47,518 bases of DNA from an uncultured Methanomicrobiales archaeon (GTDB taxonomy: Archaea; Halobacteriota; Methanomicrobia; Methanomicrobiales; Methanospirillaceae): NCBI GenBank assembly GCA_903926075.1, contig CAIYHQ010000037.1, forward strand, positions 1 through 47,518, given 5' to 3'. Numbering within the stretch: position 1 is the stretch's first letter; every line of letters starts with the position of its first letter. A program made the position numbers and the translations under genes. The notes beneath the pieces were generated by a model. It ran no database searches and was not told the DNA's origin. It worked only from the letters and a program-made list of their open reading frames with translations. This document shows positions 15,232-23,143 of the stretch, one piece after another.

Positions 15232-15876
15232 ATGTGTGGAGAATTTGACAGAAGGCTCCCATCGATTGGAGAACCAGCGCCTGAGTTCGAGGCGGATACA
15301 ACGATGGGGAGAAAGAAATTATCTGATTACCTTGGGAAGTGGGTAGTTCTATTTTCACACCCAGCTGATTTTACCCCGGTGTGTACTACTGAATTTCTGG
15401 CTTTTTCTGAAGCTTATTCAGAAATAGAAGGACTGAATGCACAACTCATAGGACTTTCAATAGACAGTGTTCCATCCCACCTTGCCTGGGTCAAGAATAT
15501 TGAAGAGAAGATGGGAGTTAAGGTACCGTTCCCTGTTATTTCAGACCTTACAATGTCGATTGCTAAAAAATACGGGATGCTCCATCCAGGTCAGAGTACA
15601 ACTGCAACTGTCCGTTGTGTCTTTTTTATTGATGATAAAGGTATTATGCGGGCAATGATCTATTACCCTCTCACAAATGGCAGGTTCATACCTGAAATTA
15701 TCAGGCTTCTGAAAGCTCTTCAGACAACTGACAAACATGGTGTTGCAACTCCGGCAAACTGGCAGCCTGGTGACAAAGTGGTCGTTCCTGCTCCAAAAAC
15801 CGCAGCCGAGATGGAAAATCGCCTGAAAGAAGGATACGAATGCAAGGACTGGTACCTCTGCTTTAAAAGCGTATGA
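15232..15876 (+). CDS. Peroxiredoxin, archaeal Prx6 type
   Basis: A 214-residue thiol peroxidase reducing H2O2 and organic hydroperoxides. The peroxidatic Cys51 is in the motif DFTPVCTTE, with the conserved Arg further on (ATVRCVFF). The C-terminal pair C204-x5-C210 (CKDWYLC) matches the arrangement known from the Aeropyrum peroxiredoxin, which uses these residues in disulfide relay. Length and the long C-terminal arm are typical of the decameric archaeal type. It follows the AhpD-like gene after 13 bases and is probably co-transcribed with the small iron protein. A T-run right after the stop may end the transcript. Confidence 0.94.
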   Translation: MCGEFDRRLPSIGEPAPEFEADTTMGRKKLSDYLGKWVVLFSHPADFTPVCTTEFLAFSEAYSEIEGLNAQLIGLSIDSVPSHLAWVKNIEEKMGVKVPFPVISDLTMSIAKKYGMLHPGQSTTATVRCVFFIDDKGIMRAMIYYPLTNGRFIPEIIRLLKALQTTDKHGVATPANWQPGDKVVVPAPKTAAEMENRLKEGYECKDWYLCFKSV

Positions 15877-15884
15877 GGTATTCA

Positions 15885-15894
15885 TTTTTTTTTT
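15885..15894 (+). terminator. Ten-T tract before flavoprotein start
   Basis: Ten consecutive T lie between the peroxiredoxin stop (15876) and the ATG at 15895. This resembles an archaeal oligo-T terminator and touches the next start codon, so no ribosome site fits within normal spacing. Partial termination here would separate peroxide defence from the two flavoprotein genes. Confidence 0.5.
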
Positions 15895-16506
15895 ATGTCG
15901 TTAAAGGTGCTTGCGCTTGCCGGGAGCCCCAGACGTCACGGCAATTCAGAAACGCTGCTTGAGTGGGTTATCGGTGGAATGTGGGACCCGAATTATGTTG
16001 AGATTGAGAAGATCGCTCTCGATGACGCAGATATAAACCAGTGCAAAGGCTGCAATGCCTGTGAAAAACTAAATAAATGTGTTCAGAGGGACGGGATGGA
16101 CATTCTGCATGATAAACTTATAGCTGCAGACTGTATCGTACTATCTTCACCCATCTACTGCATGGGACTCTGCGCCCAGGTTAAAGCTCTTGTGGATAGG
16201 GCCCAGGTCTTTCGTTCACGAAAATATGTCCTTAAACTTCCTGTTGTACCAGCAGAAAAAAAAGGCAAGAGGATCGGCATTTTTCTTTCATCTGCGGGTC
16301 AGAACTGGGATTATGTCTTTGATGCAGCAGTACCTTCAATAAAATGTTTTTACCATGTCCTTGATGTCAGGGATAAAGATATTCGTTACCTGATGGTGAA
16401 TGGAGTTGATGGGAAGGGCGCTATAGAGCACCACCCGACAGCAAAAAAAGATGCAGAGAAACTAGGGGTAAGTGTAATTGCTGACCTGCGTGAGAGGATT
16501 AATTAA
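15895..16506 (+). CDS. Iron-sulfur flavoprotein (Isf family)
   Basis: A 203-residue flavodoxin-fold protein. FMN loop GSPRRHGNSE at residues 11-20. The compact cluster motif C-x2-C-x2-C-x5-C (CKGCNACEKLNKC) near residues 57-69 is the canonical Isf [4Fe-4S] ligand set. SSPIYCMGLCAQVKALVDR matches the FMN ring-binding region. Known Isf proteins accept electrons from ferredoxin and reduce O2 and peroxide. It overlaps the next paralogue by one base (TAATG), so the two are surely co-translated and may form a heteromer. The start has no ribosome site because of the T-run before it; an in-frame GTG at 15907 with AAAGG just upstream is an alternative. Confidence 0.88.
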   Translation: MSLKVLALAGSPRRHGNSETLLEWVIGGMWDPNYVEIEKIALDDADINQCKGCNACEKLNKCVQRDGMDILHDKLIAADCIVLSSPIYCMGLCAQVKALVDRAQVFRSRKYVLKLPVVPAEKKGKRIGIFLSSAGQNWDYVFDAAVPSIKCFYHVLDVRDKDIRYLMVNGVDGKGAIEHHPTAKKDAEKLGVSVIADLRERIN

Positions 16507-17111
16507 TGAACAGGTCTGATATCACTGTTCTTGGCATTTCAGGGAGTCCCCGCCGCCATGGAAATACAGAGACCCTTCTCGATGAATTTCTTAAGGGAGC
16601 TCTTGAGGCAGGAGGGAAAACTGAAAAGATTGTCCTGAAATCTGCTAAATTTGAACCCTGCAGAGGTTGCAATGCCTGTCATAAGACCGGGAGCTGCATT
16701 GTAAATGACGATGCAGTCAAAATCCTTGAAAGTGCAATAAATTCCGATATTCTTGCTGTTTCGTCACCTATCTACAGCATGGGAATTACTGCTGAACTCA
16801 AAGGACTTATCGACAGGGGACAGTATATCTGGGCCCAGAAATTCATAAGGAAGACACGTTTCTATACTAATGAACACATCAGTCACCATAAGGGAGTGTT
16901 TATATCAACCGCAGGTACTGGCTGGGATAAAGTCTTTGACGCGGCTTTTCCAATGATTACTGCATTTTTTAATACTCTTGGTTTTGAGTATTTTGACAAT
17001 GTAATTGCGAATGACATGGACCGCTGGGGTGGAGTGAAAGGACACCCATCGGCTCTATCAGACGCACTTATAACAGGTCAAAACTTGGTTACAAAATTAA
17101 AAAAAATTTAA
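16506..17111 (+). CDS. Iron-sulfur flavoprotein (Isf family), second copy
   Basis: A 201-residue paralogue of the gene before it: FMN loop GSPRRHGNTE, cluster motif C-x2-C-x2-C-x5-C (CRGCNACHKTGSC) near residues 53-65, and SSPIYSMGITAELKGLIDR. All four cluster cysteines are kept. The start codon shares one base with the stop of the upstream gene, implying translational coupling. Having two closely coupled but diverged copies suggests either a heterodimer or two electron acceptors. The transcript may continue into the phosphoglycerate mutase gene 32 bases downstream. Confidence 0.88.
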   Translation: MNRSDITVLGISGSPRRHGNTETLLDEFLKGALEAGGKTEKIVLKSAKFEPCRGCNACHKTGSCIVNDDAVKILESAINSDILAVSSPIYSMGITAELKGLIDRGQYIWAQKFIRKTRFYTNEHISHHKGVFISTAGTGWDKVFDAAFPMITAFFNTLGFEYFDNVIANDMDRWGGVKGHPSALSDALITGQNLVTKLKKI

Positions 17112-17143
17112 AGTAAATTTTAGAGAAAGAAAAGGGATTTATC

Positions 17144-17893
17144 ATGATAAAACTCGTCCTGTTAAGACATGGAGAGAGCCTCTGGAACAGAGAGAACCGA
17201 TTTACAGGCTGGACAGATATTGATCTTTCTGAAAAGGGAAAAGAAGAGGCAATTGATGCAGCAAACCTCCTTATGGATGCTGGTTTTACATTTGACATCG
17301 CATTTACTTCTGTTCTGAAGCGCGCGATAAGAACTCTCTGGATTGTCCTTGACGAAATGGACCTCATGTGGTTACCTGTCCACCATACCTGGAGACTGAA
17401 TGAACGTCACTATGGCTCACTTCAGGGGCTTAACAAGGTGGAGACCGCCCTGAAATATGGTGAAGAACAGGTCCATATATGGCGGAGGAGTTATGATATC
17501 CCGCCCCCGGAATTAAAACCCGGAGATCCGCGTCTTACTCTTACAGACCCCAGATATAGTGAAATACGGGAAGGAGAATTTCCATTTACTGAGAGCCTTA
17601 AAGAGACAGTAAAACGCTTTGTCCCATATTGGGAGTCAACTCTGAAACCTGAACTAAAAAATGGAAAAAAAGTGATCATCGCGGCTCACGGAAACAGTAT
17701 CCGGGCCCTTGTGAAACACCTGGATTCAGTTCCGGACGATAAGATTGTTGGGATAAATATTCCAACAGGTATACCCCTGATTTATGAGATGGATAATACC
17801 CTGAAGCCGATACGCTCGTACTATCTGGGTGACCAGGACAAAGTTAAGGCAGCAATTGAAGGTGTAGCAAACCAGGGGAGATCTTCCAGGTGA
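17144..17893 (+). CDS. gpmA: 2,3-bisphosphoglycerate-dependent phosphoglycerate mutase
   Basis: A 249-residue enzyme interconverting 3- and 2-phosphoglycerate through a phosphohistidine. The phosphate-binding motif [10 protein letters not shown] (residues 6-15), [21 protein letters not shown] and the second catalytic His in [10 protein letters not shown] are all present. Length equals the E. coli enzyme. Most archaea use the unrelated cofactor-independent enzyme, so a bacterial-type mutase here suggests past transfer or a spare enzyme. Given its place after the flavoproteins it may be part of the same transcript. AAAGGG precedes the ATG by about seven bases. Confidence 0.93.
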   Translation: MIKLVLLRHGESLWNRENRFTGWTDIDLSEKGKEEAIDAANLLMDAGFTFDIAFTSVLKRAIRTLWIVLDEMDLMWLPVHHTWRLNERHYGSLQGLNKVETALKYGEEQVHIWRRSYDIPPPELKPGDPRLTLTDPRYSEIREGEFPFTESLKETVKRFVPYWESTLKPELKNGKKVIIAAHGNSIRALVKHLDSVPDDKIVGINIPTGIPLIYEMDNTLKPIRSYYLGDQDKVKAAIEGVANQGRSSR

Positions 17894-17979
17894 TCTGAAT
17901 TTTTGCATTTCCTAAAAATAAGATGCAACAGTGAGAAAATTATTCAGTTTTTAAAACAAAGAGACGGTGATGACTTGTC

Positions 17980-18375
17980 ATGGCTGAAAAAAAGATGTTC
18001 TGGGCTTCGACAAAAAGAGATGAGATAATTAACCGCGCCGATAGATTAACCCTTGATGCAGATATTGCTGCATTTGAAGACAGGTACGAAGATGCGGTCT
18101 CACTTTATGACAAGGCAATAGAAATAATGCCAAAAAATGCCGATCTCTGGGCATTCAAAGCTATAACCCTGAAAGGAGGACTTAATCGGGATGGAGAGGC
18201 GATGGACGCATGGAACAGGGCAATAGAACTTGACCCTGTCCTTACCGATGCTGTAGATCTAAAAGAGGCAGAGAACCCGCTAAAAAATTTCGAGGAGATT
18301 ATGAAGTCATCCAACGATGAGAGCTGCAGGATAAAGCTCGCCAAGTTCTTCAGAAAACAGGAGAATGAGAGATAG
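17980..18375 (+). CDS. Small TPR-repeat protein
   Basis: A 131-residue soluble protein with two tetratricopeptide repeats (about residues 30-100), including the typical YEDAVSLYDKAIEIMPKNAD and AMDAWNRAIELDP segments. The N terminus is basic and has no signal peptide. The C-terminal 30 residues are charged and helical. A protein-protein adaptor role is general for the family; the partner is unknown. GGTGATG lies eight bases before the ATG, and TTTTTAAAA upstream may be its TATA box. It converges on the membrane protease, with seven bases between the stops. Confidence 0.75.
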   Translation: MAEKKMFWASTKRDEIINRADRLTLDADIAAFEDRYEDAVSLYDKAIEIMPKNADLWAFKAITLKGGLNRDGEAMDAWNRAIELDPVLTDAVDLKEAENPLKNFEEIMKSSNDESCRIKLAKFFRKQENER

Positions 18376-18382
18376 TTTCTCT

Positions 18383-18997
18383 TCATAAAAATGATGGGTA
18401 ATAAGAGAGTATAACCATCCCGAAAGCAACTGCGATAATTATTATAAATACAGCAGGATTCCATGCAAGCACTTTTCTACCATCAAGAACTGAAACCGGG
18501 ATCATATTAAATGCCGCAATCATTGCATTTACTGAAAAACCCACCGTACCTATAAGTGTTACGAGTGTCCCGTTTCCTCCAAAGAAAATCATCCCGATAA
18601 AAGGGAGACATAGGAGAATATTTGTTATGGGCCCTGCTGCAGATATAAGCCCGTTCTCCCGCCTTGTAGTGTTGCCATATATCATTGTAGCACCAGGTGC
18701 TGCAAAAACGACACCAACAAGGGCCGCAAGAGCTATTGCTACGACAAGCATGGTACTATCTTTTTTGAATTCTGCCCAGTAACCAAAATGCATCGCAGTA
18801 AATTTATGAGCCATCTCATGGAGGACTATGCCAATTCCTACTGTGATTAGGGAGACAAAGAGGAATAGCATAAAGAGTAAAGGATCAATTCGGGTACGGA
18901 CAAATATGAATGTAAAAGCTATAGATATCGCAACCCATGCAATAACCAGGTCACGCCATTCTCGGACCGGTATAAGACTTTGTTTTTGCATATTCAT
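18383..18997 (-). CDS. Membrane metalloprotease, site-2 protease (M50) family
   Basis: A 204-residue membrane protein with about six hydrophobic segments. The zinc motif HEMAH is in the second segment (VLHEMAHKFTAMHFG), and the third zinc ligand is expected in the segment MIPVSVLDGRKVLAWN, which matches the NPxPxxxLDG motif of M50 proteases with the Asp-Gly kept. Such enzymes cut substrates within the membrane. No PDZ or CBS domain is fused, making it a minimal form. The Ala-rich region ALAALVGVVFAAPGATM forms a loop between helices. The substrate is unknown. Confidence 0.85.
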   Translation of the reverse strand: MNMQKQSLIPVREWRDLVIAWVAISIAFTFIFVRTRIDPLLFMLFLFVSLITVGIGIVLHEMAHKFTAMHFGYWAEFKKDSTMLVVAIALAALVGVVFAAPGATMIYGNTTRRENGLISAAGPITNILLCLPFIGMIFFGGNGTLVTLIGTVGFSVNAMIAAFNMIPVSVLDGRKVLAWNPAVFIIIIAVAFGMVILSYYPSFL

Positions 18998-19102
18998 GAT
19001 AAATTTATCATTGTCAATTCTTATGCTCTCGTATTGTCCTACGAACGCAGGATGACATCGAAGAGAGATGATTTATTTCTTTACTCCAATTTAATTATTG
19101 AT

Positions 19103-19387
19103 ATGGAGATAACCGGATTCCGCAAGCAGATTGACAAAATTGATCAGCAGATAATTGAACTCATAGCAAAGCGTCAGAAAATCGCAACCGAGATAGCTCA
19201 CTGGAAATTTCAGAAAGGGGCCCCGATACATGACGAAACGCGTATGAAAGAGATACTTGCGCAGGTCTTTGATTCAGCAGTTGAACATAACATTGACCCA
19301 GTCTTTATTCAGAAAATTTTTGAGATCCTGATTGCAATGAGCGAAGAGCGTCAAAAAGAGTCATCAGGTGAGGGAAATCTCCCCTGA
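19103..19387 (+). CDS. Chorismate mutase, AroQ type
   Basis: A 94-residue all-helical enzyme converting chorismate to prephenate for Phe and Tyr synthesis. The N-terminal helix FRKQIDKIDQQIIELIAKR carries the active-site Arg, and the following IATEIAHWKF and DETRMKEIL segments match AroQ domains. Length is normal for a free-standing mutase. I chose ATG 19103 although longer in-frame readings exist (from ATG 19052 or 18980), because the family starts just before the first helix. No ribosome site is present, so the mRNA may be leaderless. Confidence 0.88.
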   Translation: MEITGFRKQIDKIDQQIIELIAKRQKIATEIAHWKFQKGAPIHDETRMKEILAQVFDSAVEHNIDPVFIQKIFEILIAMSEERQKESSGEGNLP

Positions 19388-19396
19388 TGAGCCAAT

Positions 19397-20269
19397 TTAA
19401 TTTGAAGAGACCATAGTCCCGACTCCGGAGTCGGTAAATAACTCCAGTATCAGGTTATGGGTAATATTTCCATTAATTATATGGGCAAACTGCACTCCCT
19501 GCCTTACAGCCTCCATAACTGACCTCACTTTTGGAATCATTCCCTCACTTACAATACCCTCCTTAATCATTTCTTCAAGATTTGCTAAAGAGAGCCTTCT
19601 AAAGACATGGGTCCGTTCCTTGTCCATGACACCGTCAACATCAGTCATGTTGATGAGTTTATGTGCACTTAGCGCCACTGCAATATCACCTGCTGCGGTA
19701 TCTGCATTGATATTGAGGCTGTTACCGTTACGATCAATTGCTATTGGTGAGACTACTGGGATATAAAAATTTGAAAGAAGCATCTCGAGAATTGAGGGGT
19801 CAACCTCTTCTGTCTCTCCCACATGACCAAGATCAACCTCTCTCAGTTCATCGCCAATCTTTACGACCTGAAGATCCATTTTTTTTGCAACAAGCAGGTT
19901 CCCATCCTTCCCTGACAGCCCTATTCCCCTCGCTCCTGATTTTGCAATAAGGGATACTATACCGCTATTTATCTTACCTTCGAGCACCATCTGGGCAATT
20001 TCAAGGGTTTCATGGTCAGTAATTCTTAGGCCGCCCACAAATTTCGGCTCTTTTCCCATCTGCTGCATCTTCTCAGTGATCTCTGGACCTCCACCATGCA
20101 CCAAAACAACACGGATTCCAACAAAGTGAAGGAGGGTCACGTCCTTTATGGCATTCTCCAGGACCGCGCTTTCGACCATTGCATGGCCACCGAGCTTAAT
20201 GACGATTGTCTTCCCATAAAAACGGCGGATATATGGAAGTGCTTCCATTAGGACGTCTTCCCTTTTCAT
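19397..20269 (-). CDS. argB: Acetylglutamate kinase
   Basis: A 290-residue amino-acid kinase phosphorylating N-acetyl-L-glutamate, the second step of arginine synthesis. VIKLGGHAM (ATP-binding Lys), LVHGGGPEI and the ADTAAGDIA motif are conserved. The N-terminal helix ([17 protein letters not shown]) is of the kind seen in arginine-inhibited hexameric forms, so feedback inhibition is likely. It is last in the operon argC-CBS-argJ-argB, overlapping argJ by four bases (ATGA). It converges on chorismate mutase. Confidence 0.96.
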   Translation of the reverse strand: MKREDVLMEALPYIRRFYGKTIVIKLGGHAMVESAVLENAIKDVTLLHFVGIRVVLVHGGGPEITEKMQQMGKEPKFVGGLRITDHETLEIAQMVLEGKINSGIVSLIAKSGARGIGLSGKDGNLLVAKKMDLQVVKIGDELREVDLGHVGETEEVDPSILEMLLSNFYIPVVSPIAIDRNGNSLNINADTAAGDIAVALSAHKLINMTDVDGVMDKERTHVFRRLSLANLEEMIKEGIVSEGMIPKVRSVMEAVRQGVQFAHIINGNITHNLILELFTDSGVGTMVSSN

Positions 20270-21417
20270 GTCGTATACCTCCCGTTAATCTCGACATATT
20301 TTTCGGTGAGGTCACAACCCCAGGCAATTGCATGAGCGTCACCTTCTGCAAGATCAAGTGAAAATACTACCTTCTTTCCGGCCATAGCCTTCTTTGCCAA
20401 ATTAAGGTCGACGACAATCTCTCCTTCCCTGACAAGTTCATTAACAGTTTCTCCCTCGCCTATCGTAAGTGAGACTCTGTCTGGATCAAAATTAACCCCT
20501 GCACGCCCGGCTGCTGCTACTACCCTGCCCCAGTTTGGGTCTTCACCGTAAACTGCAGTCTTTACAAGCGGAGATTCAGCAATGGTCTTTGCAACTTTTT
20601 CTGCAGAACTCTCATCAGGAGCTCCAGTCACCTCTATCTCAATTAATTTCGTAGCCCCTTCACCGTCTATTGCTATCTGAATTGCAAGGGACCTGCAACA
20701 TTCCAATAGCGCACTCTCGAGATCTTTTTGATTAGTTTTTCCTGCAGCTCCAGTGGCAGTGCATATTGCTATATCATTGGTGCTCGTATCACCATCGACT
20801 ACAACCCTGTTGAATGTACGATTCGATGCAGACTTCAAGGAGGTCTTAAGAGAGGAAGGCTCTACTTCTGCATCAGTATAAATGAATGCTAGCATTGTTG
20901 CCATATTAGGGGCAATCATACCACTCCCTTTTGCAATTCCTGCAACAGAGAACCCATCTCTTTGAACAAGCGCATGTTTTGCAAATGTGTCTGTGGTCAT
21001 TATTGAGTTTGCGGCGAGTTCTTCGGCCTTTGCACTGCGTTCAACAAGAGGTGCTATTGTTTCACATTGACGTTTGATAAGAGGCAGGTCGAGGTACCTC
21101 CCTATTACACCAGTACTGCCAATTCCTACAGACTCTGGATCGATTTGGAATGAATCTGCAACGTAACCTGCCATGGTGACTGAGTCCTCGTATCCTCTAT
21201 TTCCTGTATAGGCATTAGCGCACCCGCTGTTCACTATAACTGCACCAAGACTGCCCCTCTTTATTCGCTCTTCCATGAGCCTGATCGGTGGAGCCTTCAT
21301 CAGATTTGTTGTAAATACAGCTGCTGCAGTTCCCTCAGCCTGGATGAGGGTAAGACCAAACTTCCCTTCCTTTATACCCCAGGCATTTACTCCTTCAACC
21401 GCACAGATGCTCTTCAT
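20266..21417 (-). CDS. argJ: Glutamate N-acetyltransferase/amino-acid acetyltransferase ArgJ
   Basis: About 383 residues. It moves acetyl from N-acetylornithine to glutamate and so recycles the acetyl group; some forms also use acetyl-CoA. The self-cleavage site is intact: IAPNMATML with the nucleophile Thr at about residue 174, yielding alpha and beta chains. GDTSTND and [16 protein letters not shown] are conserved in the beta chain. ATG 21417 is preferred over TTG 21420; it overlaps the stop of the CBS gene (TGATG) with GAGAGAGTGGG just upstream. It shares the operon with argB downstream. Confidence 0.95.
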   Translation of the reverse strand: MKSICAVEGVNAWGIKEGKFGLTLIQAEGTAAAVFTTNLMKAPPIRLMEERIKRGSLGAVIVNSGCANAYTGNRGYEDSVTMAGYVADSFQIDPESVGIGSTGVIGRYLDLPLIKRQCETIAPLVERSAKAEELAANSIMTTDTFAKHALVQRDGFSVAGIAKGSGMIAPNMATMLAFIYTDAEVEPSSLKTSLKSASNRTFNRVVVDGDTSTNDIAICTATGAAGKTNQKDLESALLECCRSLAIQIAIDGEGATKLIEIEVTGAPDESSAEKVAKTIAESPLVKTAVYGEDPNWGRVVAAAGRAGVNFDPDRVSLTIGEGETVNELVREGEIVVDLNLAKKAMAGKKVVFSLDLAEGDAHAIAWGCDLTEKYVEINGRYTT

Positions 21418-21911
21418 CAAGGCCCACTCTCTCTCAGTTCACCCGATTTCGCTGCAACGCCTTCTACAATATCCCTCCTTGTCACAATCCCTACAAGTTG
21501 TCCGTCACTGATTACAGGTAACCGGGATATTTTCTTTTTAAGAATTAACGCTGCAGCATCCTCTATAGAATCATCAGGTCCAATCGTGATAACAGGTGAA
21601 TGCATAACCTCCCTTACCGGTTTACCACCAAAATCGGTCAGTGCATCACGGGTTTTCTCCCAGTTAATGAATTCACGGATAGGGACTTCAATAATCTCCA
21701 GAGGGGAAGGAAGCCATAAATCCTCTGATATTCTCCCGGTCTCTAGTAGACGGAGGATATCTGATTCAGTGATAATACCCAGGACATGCCCTTTTTCTAC
21801 AACCGGGATACCACCGATATGGTACTTCTTTATAATCCCTGCAACATCCCTGAGTGTTGTTTCAGGTCCACACGTTACAGGGTTACTATTCATAACTTGG
21901 TTTACTTTCAT
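21417..21911 (-). CDS. Two-CBS-domain protein inside the arginine operon
   Basis: A 164-residue protein made almost wholly of a CBS pair (Bateman module): CBS1 about residues 1-60 (VMNSNPVTCGPETTLRDVAGII) and CBS2 about 95-157 (VREVMHSPVITIGPDDSIEDAA). There is no DNA-binding, transporter or catalytic domain. CBS pairs bind AMP, ATP, SAM or similar ligands and usually regulate a partner. It lies between argC (10-base gap) and argJ (overlapping), so it should be made in amounts similar to the Arg enzymes. Control of one of them by adenine nucleotide or SAM is inferred from position only. Confidence 0.88.
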   Translation of the reverse strand: MKVNQVMNSNPVTCGPETTLRDVAGIIKKYHIGGIPVVEKGHVLGIITESDILRLLETGRISEDLWLPSPLEIIEVPIREFINWEKTRDALTDFGGKPVREVMHSPVITIGPDDSIEDAAALILKKKISRLPVISDGQLVGIVTRRDIVEGVAAKSGELRESGP

Positions 21912-21921
21912 ATTACTGACC

Positions 21922-22908
21922 TCATGGAAGCAGTCCAGGTAGTTGTAAGCCTGTATTCTCCTTCCAGTTGCACATGATATTCATATTTTGAACCGCCTGA
22001 CCACTTGCACCCTTCATAAGATTATCTATGGCTGATACGACAACAACCCTCTTACCTTCACTCTCGCATTGGATATCACAGAAATTCGTTCCTCTGACTG
22101 CTGACAGTCTGGGCATCTGGTGACGGATAAAATACTCACCGCGATAAAATTCCTGGTACTTTCTCTCTACCTCTTCCTGACTCATTGGATCCTTTAACAG
22201 GATATGGGCGGTTGTAAGGATCCCACGGTTTACAGGAACGAGATGAGGTGTAAAATAGCAATCAGCAGTACCGCCAAGCCATTTTATCTCCTGTTTCATC
22301 TCTGCAAGATGGCGGTGGGTCGTCCATTTATATGGGTTCACATTATCTCCTACATTTGGATAATGGGTAGACGCTGAAGGGTTGTCACCGGCACCGCTAA
22401 CACCTGTCTTTGAATCAAATATGATAGCATCCGCATCTTTTGCAAGTGGAGCCGCTGCAAGCGTAGCTCCTGTTGGGAAGCATCCCGGGTTTGCAACAAA
22501 ACTGGAACCATTTACCTCCTTGCGGTGCAGTTCAGGGATTCCATATGGAACTGGGATGAAGGCCGTATGAGGAACACCATATACTTCCTCAAAGACTTTC
22601 TGAGGGAGCCGGTAATCTGCAGAAAGGTCAACCACCTTTAAACCTCTCTCGAGAAGAGAGGGTGCAAACTGCATTGCTGCGGTATGCGGCACTGCAAGAA
22701 ACGCAAAATCTGCATCTATGTCATTTATACCAGGATTTGTGAATTGCAAATTTGTGAATCCGGAAATATGAGGATGCTCCTTTGTGACTGGTGTCCCTGC
22801 CAGAGTCCGTGATGTTGCAACTGCAACTTCTGTTTCAGGGTGGTTGAGAAGGAGCCTCATAAGTTCGCCCCCGGTGTAACCGGAGGCGCCAATGATAGCG
22901 ACACGCAT
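21922..22908 (-). CDS. argC: N-acetyl-gamma-glutamyl-phosphate reductase
   Basis: About 328 residues. The NADPH-dependent enzyme reduces N-acetylglutamyl phosphate to the semialdehyde in arginine synthesis. The Rossmann motif [17 protein letters not shown] is at the N terminus, the catalytic Cys is in [15 protein letters not shown], and [10 protein letters not shown] with an active-site His is conserved. ATG 22908 is chosen because the Rossmann strand begins there; ATG 22932 is also in frame, and neither has a convincing ribosome site. It is the first gene of the arginine operon and divergent from acs across about 235 bases. Confidence 0.95.
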   Translation of the reverse strand: MRVAIIGASGYTGGELMRLLLNHPETEVAVATSRTLAGTPVTKEHPHISGFTNLQFTNPGINDIDADFAFLAVPHTAAMQFAPSLLERGLKVVDLSADYRLPQKVFEEVYGVPHTAFIPVPYGIPELHRKEVNGSSFVANPGCFPTGATLAAAPLAKDADAIIFDSKTGVSGAGDNPSASTHYPNVGDNVNPYKWTTHRHLAEMKQEIKWLGGTADCYFTPHLVPVNRGILTTAHILLKDPMSQEEVERKYQEFYRGEYFIRHQMPRLSAVRGTNFCDIQCESEGKRVVVVSAIDNLMKGASGQAVQNMNIMCNWKENTGLQLPGLLP

Positions 22909-23077
22909 GCGTGAGCTATCTGATCTCAACATGGTTAATTTTTTTGTCTTACTTACATCCTCGTGAATTAAGAGTGAAAATTAAAAATAAGTTGAATTTT
23001 TATTTTTTTTATAACATGACAACCCAACCGGGAAATCATAATGATTAATAATGTAGAATTATAATGTTAGAGTATAC

Positions 23078-23128
23078 CTGCTTCGATGGAAGCAGAGCAG
23101 CCCTTGCCTGTGTTCATCACAGGTTTTT
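23078..23128 (+). promoter_or_regulatory. Tandem-hairpin leader upstream of acs
   Basis: Two perfect inverted repeats lie in the acs leader. CTGCTTC (23078-23084), loop GATG, GAAGCAG (23089-23095) is a 7-bp stem. CCTGTG (23107-23112), loop TTCAT, CACAGG (23118-23123) is a 6-bp stem followed directly by TTTTT (23124-23128). The second has the look of an intrinsic terminator, ending only six bases before the AAGGAGAG ribosome site of acs. The rest of the argC-acs gap (22909-23077) is A/T-rich, with candidate TATA elements for both directions, and I see no other gene in it. Confidence 0.55.
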
Positions 23129-23143
23129 AAAAAGGAGAGTAAA

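Noticed and set aside
18980-19102. N-terminal extension of chorismate mutase
   Set aside because: The extra 41 residues lack family similarity and overlap the promoter region of the divergent protease; the short form fits the AroQ fold.
22933-23077. Possible tRNA or small RNA gene in the argC-acs gap
   Set aside because: No cloverleaf, no TTCGA-type T-loop; the region is mostly A/T-rich with promoter-like elements.
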